A stretch of DNA of 27,994 nt from assembly GCA_002452855.1 (NCBI GenBank), contig DKFS01000071.1, positions 1-27,994 of the forward strand. Direction: 5' to 3'. The DNA is from Sulfurospirillum sp. UBA6790. Its GTDB lineage: Bacteria > Campylobacterota > Campylobacteria > Campylobacterales > Sulfurospirillaceae. Made by a program: the position numbers and the translations under genes. Shown piece by piece: positions 17,797-24,991 of the stretch (positions within the stretch are counted from its first letter, which is position 1; each line of letters starts with the position of its first letter). Under the pieces are notes generated by a model that made no database searches, was not told the origin of the DNA, and saw only the letters and a list, made by a program, of their open reading frames with translations.

Positions 17797-18489
17797 TTAT
17801 GAATAGGAGGTTGTTCTGAGCTTGTATTTACGCTCAGGACGACCTACTGAACCGTATAGAGAATCAACATCTACTTTGGTTGCTGAAACTAAATACTCTA
17901 GATAACGACGAGCCGTTGTACGGTTAAGCCCCAACTTGTCTGCAATTTCACTTGCGGAATAAAAAGTATCGCTCTGATGTAAAACACTTAAGATTTTTTC
18001 AAGCGTAATAGAATCGACGCCTTTAGGGAGAGTGACTTGTAGTGTTTTGGTGGGTTGTATTTTTTTATCGAAGAGCTCATCCACCGCATTTTGTGAGAGT
18101 TCGGCTTTTGTAAAGAGTTTTTCTTTATACGTCACAAATTTTTCCAAAGAAGCGCAAAAGCGATAAAACATAATGGGTTTAATCAGATAATCAAAAACAC
18201 CATAACGAAGGGATTTTTCTAAAGAAGCCATCTCTTTTGCCGCTGTAATTAAAATGACATCACTGCTGATAGAATGACTACGCATCCATTCTAGAAAATC
18301 GATACCATTGCCATCGGGAAAATAGACATCTAAAAGGATTAAATCAGGATTCATTAATGCGACATACTCTTTAAGTTCGCTAATGGTATTGGCAATGGAT
18401 ATGACTTCAAATCCAGCGACTTTTTCGACCATGTTTTGGTGCAAAAGTGCAATTCTCGGATCATCTTCAGCAATTAAAACTTTAAGCAT
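17797..18489 (-). CDS. citB: CitB/DcuR-type response regulator
   Basis: A DNA-binding regulator of 230 residues that should control the citrate genes. The receiver domain has LIAEDD at the start, phosphoacceptor D54 in LILLDVYFPDG and K104 in YLIKP. The C-terminal third has a winged-helix pattern (YSASEIADKLGLNRTTARRY, about 180-200) typical of the CitB/DcuR group. The start is the ATG at 18489, inside the last codons of citA (eight-base overlap) and preceded by AAAGGTGGG. The open frame extends 14 codons further upstream, but that leader has no family match. Targets are probably the tct operon and the AbrB-cit operon, on either side. Confidence 0.9.
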   Translation of the reverse strand: MLKVLIAEDDPRIALLHQNMVEKVAGFEVISIANTISELKEYVALMNPDLILLDVYFPDGNGIDFLEWMRSHSISSDVILITAAKEMASLEKSLRYGVFDYLIKPIMFYRFCASLEKFVTYKEKLFTKAELSQNAVDELFDKKIQPTKTLQVTLPKGVDSITLEKILSVLHQSDTFYSASEIADKLGLNRTTARRYLEYLVSATKVDVDSLYGSVGRPERKYKLRTTSYS

Positions 18490-20065
18490 GCTGCCCACCT
18501 TTTGGAATATGAATCGTGATAATAGTACCATAATTTCCTTTGTCTAAAGAGACAAAACCACCAAGCCATTCTAATGTGCTTTTGACAAAAAAGAGTCCGT
18601 AACCACTGTGTAATTCGCCTTTGGTGGTAAACCCTTTTTCAAAAATATGTTCTAACAAAGGTGCTTCGATTCCTCCGCCACTGTCTTCAATTTCAAAAAT
18701 AAGGTCATTGCCTATATCGGTTGCAAAAACCGATACTTCTTTGCGTTCACTGTTTTCAGCCGCATCAATCGCATTGTTAATGATATTGCCTAAGATGGTG
18801 AGTAAATGTTTTGAAACTGCTGGCTCAATGGTGGCTTGAATGGAGCTGTTCTCATCCAGTTTGAGGGTCACGCCTTTATCAAAAGCAAAATAGTATTTAC
18901 CTATAAAAATAGAGGCGACGACAGGGTCGTGGATGAAATGCTGAAAATGTTCAATCGTCTGTTCATCCGGTAGATGATTTTGACTAATCAGCTCAATGGC
19001 TTTTTCATATTCGCCAATTTGGATGTAGCCAGAGATCAGATGCAAGAGGTTTGAAAATTCGTGTTTCTTTTCACGTAAGCGTTCTGAATACTGTTTTACA
19101 CGTGTTAGCTCCCATACAAGCGCATCAATTTCCTCTTTTTTACGACAGCTTGCTACCATGCCGATGGTACGTTCATCGTGAATAATAGGAGAGAGATTGC
19201 AAATGTATTCAATGCCGTCAATCTCGATGTTGGCATCTTTCATCTCTTTACATGTAAAAAGGGCATTTTGTAAAGAGAGCGGTGTTTTTGCGTTTTCATC
19301 CAAATGAAAATAGAGTTTTGCTACCTCATTGCTGAGTGTAATCTCTCCATGAATATTGGTTGCAATAATTGCTTCTTTGACTGCATTTAAAATCGCCTCT
19401 TTTTCAAGATAGAGGCGGCTGATTTCTGTTGGTTCATATCCCAAAAGCGTTTTTTTAATGCGTGAGGCAATGGCAAATGCCAAAAAAAGCGTGATGAGAA
19501 TAGCAAGATAGAAGTAAGTTAAAAATTCTTGGTGGCGTTGCGCGATAATTTTTTTAACATTTTCCTCCAAATATCCTACTGAAACAATACCTACAATAGC
19601 ACCTTTTTCATTAATGACAGGGGATTTGCCTCGTATGGAAGGACCTAGAGTTCCTGTGGCTTTAGAGACATAATAGGCACCATTGTTTAACGCTTGGTCA
19701 TTGTCTTCTCCCATCATATGCTTTCCAATCAATTCTCGTGTTGGGTGGGTAAGCCGTATGGCATTATTATCACCAATAACGATAAATCTGGCATCAATTT
19801 GAGTTTCAATGTGTGAAATGATATTGGGTAGTAGATGATGAGGGTCTTTTTGTTCGACCAGTCTAATCACTTCTGGCATCAAAGAGATTGTCTTTGAAAT
19901 AGCCAAAGCGCGTTGGCCGATTTGGTCTTCAACGATACTTTGAAGAATATTTCCCAGAAAAATAATAGACGTGAGTAATGTTCCCAAAACGAGTAAAATA
20001 GAAAAAACGACTAACTTCTGAAGCAGCCCGCTACCTAAAGAGAAAAAAAAACGTTTTATTTGCAT
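18482..20065 (-). CDS. citA: CitA-type sensor histidine kinase (citrate sensor)
   Basis: A 527-residue membrane kinase of the CitA/DcuS family. Two membrane segments (about 17-39 and 183-201) flank a periplasmic PAS domain. That domain has RLTHP (R104, H107) and GTLGPSIRGKSP (R145, K147). In the known CitA citrate-binding domain the equivalent RGK residues contact citrate, while the C4-dicarboxylate sensor DcuS has a different sequence there, so this points to citrate. A cytoplasmic PAS domain (about 222-310) follows, then the family DHp motif HEFSNLLH (phosphoacceptor about H335), and the ATPase motifs NIINNAIDA, DSGGGI and GYGLFFVKS. AAGG precedes the ATG. It is divergent from the AbrB-cit operon and overlaps citB. 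An exact TTTACATGTAAA copy lies inside. Confidence 0.92.
   Translation of the reverse strand: MQIKRFFFSLGSGLLQKLVVFSILLVLGTLLTSIIFLGNILQSIVEDQIGQRALAISKTISLMPEVIRLVEQKDPHHLLPNIISHIETQIDARFIVIGDNNAIRLTHPTRELIGKHMMGEDNDQALNNGAYYVSKATGTLGPSIRGKSPVINEKGAIVGIVSVGYLEENVKKIIAQRHQEFLTYFYLAILITLFLAFAIASRIKKTLLGYEPTEISRLYLEKEAILNAVKEAIIATNIHGEITLSNEVAKLYFHLDENAKTPLSLQNALFTCKEMKDANIEIDGIEYICNLSPIIHDERTIGMVASCRKKEEIDALVWELTRVKQYSERLREKKHEFSNLLHLISGYIQIGEYEKAIELISQNHLPDEQTIEHFQHFIHDPVVASIFIGKYYFAFDKGVTLKLDENSSIQATIEPAVSKHLLTILGNIINNAIDAAENSERKEVSVFATDIGNDLIFEIEDSGGGIEAPLLEHIFEKGFTTKGELHSGYGLFFVKSTLEWLGGFVSLDKGNYGTIITIHIPKGGQHA
19247..19258. repeat. TTTACATGTAAA palindrome, exact copy (in citA)
   Basis: Exact copy inside citA, read as FTCK in the coding strand. 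Confidence 0.85.
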
Positions 20066-20231
20066 TAATTAACCTTAAAATCATCTCTGTATTAAACGTA
20101 AAAAAGCCTGGTTTAATGTTACCAAACTTTATGCACAAAATAACCAAAAATAGCCAATTCTGAGCCATTTTATCTTATCTATTCTTAATGAAAAAAAAGG
20201 TACTATTTTTATCACTTATTAAACCATTTGA
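20066..20231. promoter_or_regulatory. Divergent control region between citA and the AbrB-cit operon
   Basis: 166 AT-rich bases. TTTATGCAC at 20128-20136 matches the copy upstream of tctC (14758-14766), and both are followed by AT-rich DNA with CA steps. TACTAT at 20201-20206 could be a -10 box for the rightward operon; no convincing -35 box is seen. A CitB-binding role for the shared 9-mer is inference. Confidence 0.45.
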
Positions 20232-21299
20232 ATGGATTTTTCAATGCAATGGCTTAAAGGCTTTTTACCAGTATTGACAGCACTGTTAATCGGGTTGATA
20301 GGAGCCATACTTTTTTCATACATCAATACACCATTGCCTTGGCTTTTAGGTGCTATTTGTGCAATTGCGCTTGCAAGTAGGTTTCCATCTCTTACGATTC
20401 GTGCACCCAAAGTGTTTTCATCACCTGCTCGCGCCGTGCTTGGCATTACTGTTGGAAGTGCTTTCAATCCGACTATTTTACACTATTTAGGCGATTTTAT
20501 CTCTAGTATTGTGCTGATTTTACCGTTTGTGATTCTCGTGACATTTTGTGGTGTGCTGTATTACTCAAAATGGTTGAAGTTTGATAAAATGACAGCGTAT
20601 TTTAGTGCAATGCCCGGGGGACTTTTAGAAATGATTACCCTAGCAGAAGCAATGGGTGCGAATGTGTATCGTGTGACACTCACTCAATCGGCACGACTTT
20701 TGTTTATCGTATTCACCCTCCCTTTCGTGATTCAATACCTCTCCCATGTCTCTTTAAGTGGCAATCGCAGCATCACTCAATCTTTTTTAAACAGTAACCC
20801 TCACGATATGGTAATTATTACCATTTGTGCATTAATCGGATGGTGGGGAGCTTTAAAGCTTAAAATCCCTGGTGGCACCATGATAGGTCCCATGTTTTTA
20901 GGTGCGATTATTTATGGTTCAGGCTGGGTCAGCTCTCGTCCACCCAATGAAGTGATTCGTTTGATTCAACTTATTTTAGGAACAACCGTTGGTTTTGTCT
21001 TTGTTGGAGTGAGTTTTAAAGAAATCACGAAAGTTCTTTTCCAAACATTGGGATATTTTATTGTTTTAGCATTGATTGCAACCTTGTTTGTGATTTTTGT
21101 CAGTTACATGACGGAATTTCCTCTCTTATCCATTGTGCTGGCGTTTTCGCCAGGTGGTCAATCTGAAATGAACCTCATTGCTATTATTGTCGGAGCAAAT
21201 CTGCCGTATGTGGCGTTACATCATATTGTCAGACTTTTGTTGGTCATGAGCGTTGCTCCTGTGTTTGTAAAATACGTACGTAAAAAAGAGCAACCATGA
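20232..21299 (+). CDS. AbrB-family (PF05145-like) polytopic membrane protein
   Basis: A 355-residue inner-membrane protein with about ten hydrophobic segments and an internal duplication. The repeats show TPLPWLLGAICAIALASRFP with ARAVLGITVGSAFNP in the first half, and IPGGTMIGPMFLGAIIYGSG with LILGTTVGFVFVGVSF in the second. AMPGGLLEM and FSPGGQSEMN are a further repeated pair. This is the family often labelled AbrB or 'ammonia monooxygenase' in databases; it is a membrane protein and probably a transporter, not the Bacillus regulator AbrB. It is the first gene of the citrate lyase operon and overlaps citC by ATGA, so it probably exports a product or moves a substrate of citrate breakdown; this is inference. 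ATG 20244, which has GGA upstream, is an alternative start. Confidence 0.85.
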   Translation: MDFSMQWLKGFLPVLTALLIGLIGAILFSYINTPLPWLLGAICAIALASRFPSLTIRAPKVFSSPARAVLGITVGSAFNPTILHYLGDFISSIVLILPFVILVTFCGVLYYSKWLKFDKMTAYFSAMPGGLLEMITLAEAMGANVYRVTLTQSARLLFIVFTLPFVIQYLSHVSLSGNRSITQSFLNSNPHDMVIITICALIGWWGALKLKIPGGTMIGPMFLGAIIYGSGWVSSRPPNEVIRLIQLILGTTVGFVFVGVSFKEITKVLFQTLGYFIVLALIATLFVIFVSYMTEFPLLSIVLAFSPGGQSEMNLIAIIVGANLPYVALHHIVRLLLVMSVAPVFVKYVRKKEQP

Positions 21300-22318
21300 G
21301 TTTTGTTTTCTCTGAAATTCCAAGTACAAGTATGGTGAGAAAACAGAAGATTAGAGATTTTTTAGAGAGTGTTGATTTGGAGATGTCTGAGGACATTGAG
21401 ATTTTTGTTGTGGCAAAAGAGGATGACCGTATTGTAGCGTGTGGAGGTTTGAGCGGGATAGTGCTTAAAAATATTGCTTTAGATGAAAGTATACGTGGAG
21501 AAGGTTTGGCACTCAGTTTGATGAGCGAACTTTTAAACGTAGCATTTCGTGAAGGCAGACATAACCTGTTTTTATTTACAAAACCTATTTATCAGGAGGT
21601 GTTTGAGTCGTGTGGATTTAAGTATATCGAGCAAGCCCATCAGCAAGTTATTTTGATGGAAAATAGTTATAATATTGACCTGTACAAGAAAAGACTTCGT
21701 AAATATAAACATACGGCAGACGTCGTTGGCAGTTTGGTCATGAATTGCAACCCTTTTACATTGGGGCATCGTTATTTGGTGGAACAAGCGTGTTTACAGT
21801 CCGATTGGGTGCATCTGTTTGTGGTGAAAGAGGATGCCTCTTTTTTTAAATTTGAAGACCGTTATCGCCTAATTCAAGAAGGCTTAGCGGATATAAAAAA
21901 CCTCACGATACATGAGGGTTCAGACTATATTATTTCGAAAGCGACGTTTCCGACCTATTTTATCAAGGACAAACGTCAGATTGATTCATTGTATACGGAA
22001 CTTGATTTGAATATCTTTCGAAATCATTTAGCGCCACAACTGGGTATTACACACCGTTTTGTGGGCATGGAGCCTTTATGTGTCGTGACGAACGAGTACA
22101 ATTTACAAATGAAAAAACTCCTTGCGCGCCCTAGCGAATTTCCGCCCATTACGGTGGTTGAGCTTGAGCGCATTGAGTATAACGGCGAGCCGATTTCGGC
22201 TTCAAGGGTCAGAAAACTGATGCAAGAAGGGCGTTTGGATGAGATAGCACATCTTGTGCCACCCACCACATACGCATTAATAGAAACAATGTTGGGAACA
22301 ACAGAGGAGCAAAAATGA
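21296..22318 (+). CDS. citC: [Citrate (pro-3S)-lyase] ligase
   Basis: CitC acetylates the prosthetic group thiol on the acyl carrier protein CitD, using ATP and acetate, and so activates citrate lyase. The 340-residue length is usual. An N-terminal GNAT-like region (about 1-115: VACGGLSG, IRGEGLALSLMSELL) is followed by a nucleotidyltransferase domain with GSLVMNCNPFTLGHRYLVEQA, which holds the ATP-binding HxGH-type motif (TLGH), and SASRVRKLM near the end. The ATG overlaps the stop of the AbrB gene, and its own stop overlaps the citD start, both by ATGA. Confidence 0.95.
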   Translation: MSFVFSEIPSTSMVRKQKIRDFLESVDLEMSEDIEIFVVAKEDDRIVACGGLSGIVLKNIALDESIRGEGLALSLMSELLNVAFREGRHNLFLFTKPIYQEVFESCGFKYIEQAHQQVILMENSYNIDLYKKRLRKYKHTADVVGSLVMNCNPFTLGHRYLVEQACLQSDWVHLFVVKEDASFFKFEDRYRLIQEGLADIKNLTIHEGSDYIISKATFPTYFIKDKRQIDSLYTELDLNIFRNHLAPQLGITHRFVGMEPLCVVTNEYNLQMKKLLARPSEFPPITVVELERIEYNGEPISASRVRKLMQEGRLDEIAHLVPPTTYALIETMLGTTEEQK

Positions 22319-22611
22319 GCAAAAAGTTAGAACCTGCCCACGCAGGGACATTGGAATCAAGCGATGTGTATGTTCGCGTGATGCCAGTAGAAAATGCTGG
22401 AATAACGATAGAGTTGGAGAGTAGTGTTGCTGAAATTTACGGTGATGCGATTGAAGCTTTAATCCTTGAGACCGTCAAAGCCATGAAAGTTGAAGGTGTT
22501 AAGCTGTTGATTCAAGATAAAGGAGCGCTGGATTATGTCATCAAAGCCAGAGTTCAAACAGCGCTTTTACGTGCAATGGGCGTTAGCGAGCCTGATTGGA
22601 GTACGCTATGA
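22315..22611 (+). CDS. citD: Citrate lyase acyl carrier protein (gamma subunit)
   Basis: CitD carries the phosphoribosyl-dephospho-CoA arm of citrate lyase. The 98-residue protein has AGTLESSDVYVRVMP near its start. The serine after LE (S15) corresponds to the serine that carries the prosthetic group in other CitD proteins. The rest matches the family, including the C-terminal LDYVIKARVQTALLRA. It overlaps citC and citE by ATGA on both sides, which keeps subunit synthesis in step. Confidence 0.95.
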   Translation: MSKKLEPAHAGTLESSDVYVRVMPVENAGITIELESSVAEIYGDAIEALILETVKAMKVEGVKLLIQDKGALDYVIKARVQTALLRAMGVSEPDWSTL

Positions 22612-23495
22612 AACAAAAATTACGAAGAAGTATGTTATTTGTCCCAGGCTCAAACACAGGCATGGTATGCAATGCGTTTATTTATAAACCCGACACTGTG
22701 ATGTTTGATTTAGAAGACTCCGTAGCCCTTAGTGAAAAAGATTCAGCACGTATGATGGTGTTTCATGCCTTGCAACATTTTACCTACAAAGATATTGAAA
22801 CAGCGGTTCGTGTCAATCCTTTAGACACTCCATTTGGTTTACGTGACCTTGAAGCCGTTGTGCGGGCGGGTGTTGATATCGTGCGTCTTCCAAAAACCGA
22901 TACGGTTCAAGACGTTTTAGACATGGAACGCGAGATTGAGCGCATTGAAAAAGAGATTGGGAGTTCAAAAAGAACGATGCTTTTAGCCGCGATTGAAAGT
23001 GCGCTTGGTGTCGTGAGTGCGGTGGATATTGCTCGAAGTTCAGACCGTATGATGGGTATTGCTTTGGGTGCGGAAGATTTTGTGCGTGATTTGCGTACAC
23101 AACGTACCAAAGAGGGAAATGAGTTGATGGCAGCGCGTAATCAAATCTTATTGGCAGCACGCGCGGCAAAAATTGGGGCGTTTGACTCTGTCTTTTCGGA
23201 TGTGAAAGACAAAGAGGGTTTTATGCACGAAGTAGAATATATCAAAGGGCTTGGTTTTGATGGAAAATCACTCATCAACCCCAATCAAATTCCTTGGCTT
23301 CATAACGCGTTTGCACCTAGTCAAAAAAATATTAACTGGGCGATTGAAGTGCTTGAGGCGGCGAGAGATGCAAAAGAACGCGGACTTGGAGTTGTTTCGT
23401 TAGACGGTAAAATGGTCGATGCGCCCATTATTTTACGAGCCGAATGGATTTTAGATTTAGCCAAAGCTTCAGGCGTATTAGGAGTCGAAGAATGA
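22608..23495 (+). CDS. citE: Citrate lyase beta subunit (citryl-ACP lyase)
   Basis: CitE splits citryl-ACP into acetyl-ACP and oxaloacetate with a metal ion. The start is ATG 22608, overlapping the citD stop, giving 295 residues that begin MKQKLRRSMLFVPGSN; an open frame from 22596 adds only four residues. Family blocks are DTVMFDLEDSVALSEKD, RVNPLDTPFGLRDLEAV, DIVRLPKTD, AAIESALGVV and GIALGAEDFVRDL, with the acidic metal ligands and substrate arginine present. The stop overlaps the citF start by ATGA. Confidence 0.95.
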   Translation: MKQKLRRSMLFVPGSNTGMVCNAFIYKPDTVMFDLEDSVALSEKDSARMMVFHALQHFTYKDIETAVRVNPLDTPFGLRDLEAVVRAGVDIVRLPKTDTVQDVLDMEREIERIEKEIGSSKRTMLLAAIESALGVVSAVDIARSSDRMMGIALGAEDFVRDLRTQRTKEGNELMAARNQILLAARAAKIGAFDSVFSDVKDKEGFMHEVEYIKGLGFDGKSLINPNQIPWLHNAFAPSQKNINWAIEVLEAARDAKERGLGVVSLDGKMVDAPIILRAEWILDLAKASGVLGVEE

Positions 23496-24991
23496 AAGAT
23501 ATCGAAAAACACTATAACCAAAATTCCCTCACCCCAATAGGTGCGCCATTTTTTACATGTAAAAGTAAAACCAAAGGCGATGAGAGGGTCAGTAAACTTT
23601 GCGATAGCATTGAAGCGGCAATTAAACGTTCCGGTCTTAAAGATGGTATGACGATTTCATTTCATCATGCGTTCCGTGGTGGTGATTTGATTATCAATAA
23701 AGTCATGGATATTATCGCTAACATGGGTTTTAAAAACCTTACGTTGGCCTCTAGCTCACTCGCGTCCGTGCACGACCCCATCATTGAACACATCAAAAAC
23801 GGTGTTGTGACACAAATTTATACTTCAGGGCTTCGCAGTAAACTGGGTGAAGCGATTTCCAAAGGTTTGATGGAAAAACCGGTACAAATTCATTCACATG
23901 GCGGACGTGTTCATCTGCTCAAATCGGGTGAACTTAAAATTGACGTAGCGTTTTTAGGCGTACCGGTTTGCGATGCTTTTGGTAATGCCAATGGGTATTC
24001 TGGACGTTCCAAATGTGGCTCATTAGGGTATGCGATGATTGATGCGCAGTATGCGGATTATGTCGTTGTCTTAAGTGAGTCTTTAGAAGAATATCCCAAC
24101 GTTCCAGCAAGTTTGCATCAAGACCAAGTCGATGCTGTTGTAATCGTTGATGAAGTAGGAGACCCTTCTAAAATCGGCGCGGGTGAAACCCGTATGACAA
24201 CCAATCCTAAAGAGTTATTGCTCGCGGGACATACGGCAAAACTCATTGAACACTCCGGACTGTTTAAAGAGGGCTTTAGCATTCAAACAGGAACGGGTGG
24301 AGCTTCTCTTGCTACCACAGTGTTTTTGAGTGAGAAGATGGAAGAAAAAAACATTCATGCCAGTTTTGGACTGGGGGGCATTACAGGAACCATGGTGTAT
24401 ATGCTAAAACGCGGTCTCATTAAAACGCTTTTAGATGTCCAAAGCTTTGATGAATTTGCCGCTAAATCTTTAGGTGAAAATAAAAATCATATCGAAATTA
24501 GCGCTAACGAATACGCCAATCCAAGCTCAAAAGGGGCTTCTGTTAAACAACTAGACATTGTTGTCCTCAGTGCTTTGGAAGTGGATTTGGACTATAACGT
24601 CAATGTCATCACCGGTTCTAAAGGCTTATTGCGTGGTGCTTCAGGTGGTCATAGTGATACCGCGGCAGAAGCAAAACTCTCTATCATTGTTGCTCCTTTA
24701 ACCCGTGGACGTATTCCCACTGTGACAAAGCGGGTTAATACGATTGTCACCCCTGGTTCAACTGTTGATGTTGTAGTCACAGACCAAGGTATTGCGGTCA
24801 ATCCAAAAAATGTGGAACTCAAAGCCCGTCTTAAAAAAGCAGGTCTTAATATCGTTGAGATGCAAGAGTTGTATGAACGTGCCATTGCCTTATGTGGTGA
24901 ACCTGCTGAGATAAAATACACCGATAAAGTCGTCGCTGTCATTCGCTACCGAGATGGCTCGGTGATTGACGTTGTGAGACAATTGGCGTAG
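23492..24991 (+). CDS. citF: Citrate lyase alpha subunit (citrate:acetyl-ACP transferase)
   Basis: CitF exchanges the acetyl group on CitD for citrate, forming citryl-ACP, which CitE cleaves. The start is ATG 23492, overlapping the citE stop; an open frame from 23444 adds 16 residues without family likeness. The 499-residue length is normal. Recognisable blocks are FHHAFRGGDLIINKVMD, SGLRSKLGEAISKGLM, HSHGGRVHLLKSGE, FGNANGYSGRSKCGSLGYAM and, near the end, TPGSTVDVVVTDQGIAVNP. An exact TTTACATGTAAA copy is read as FTCK near residue 23. The next gene starts at the base after the stop. Confidence 0.95.
   Translation: MKDIEKHYNQNSLTPIGAPFFTCKSKTKGDERVSKLCDSIEAAIKRSGLKDGMTISFHHAFRGGDLIINKVMDIIANMGFKNLTLASSSLASVHDPIIEHIKNGVVTQIYTSGLRSKLGEAISKGLMEKPVQIHSHGGRVHLLKSGELKIDVAFLGVPVCDAFGNANGYSGRSKCGSLGYAMIDAQYADYVVVLSESLEEYPNVPASLHQDQVDAVVIVDEVGDPSKIGAGETRMTTNPKELLLAGHTAKLIEHSGLFKEGFSIQTGTGGASLATTVFLSEKMEEKNIHASFGLGGITGTMVYMLKRGLIKTLLDVQSFDEFAAKSLGENKNHIEISANEYANPSSKGASVKQLDIVVLSALEVDLDYNVNVITGSKGLLRGASGGHSDTAAEAKLSIIVAPLTRGRIPTVTKRVNTIVTPGSTVDVVVTDQGIAVNPKNVELKARLKKAGLNIVEMQELYERAIALCGEPAEIKYTDKVVAVIRYRDGSVIDVVRQLA
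23552..23563. repeat. TTTACATGTAAA palindrome, exact copy (in citF)
   Basis: Exact copy near the 5' end of citF, read as FTCK. Confidence 0.85.

Noticed and set aside
22813..23169. 118-residue open frame on the minus strand inside citE
   Set aside because: It is the reverse strand of a well-conserved gene and lacks a ribosome site.
23444..23491. Upstream start for citF inside citE
   Set aside because: The extra 16 residues are out-of-frame citE sequence, and ATG 23492 fits the ATGA coupling seen through the operon.
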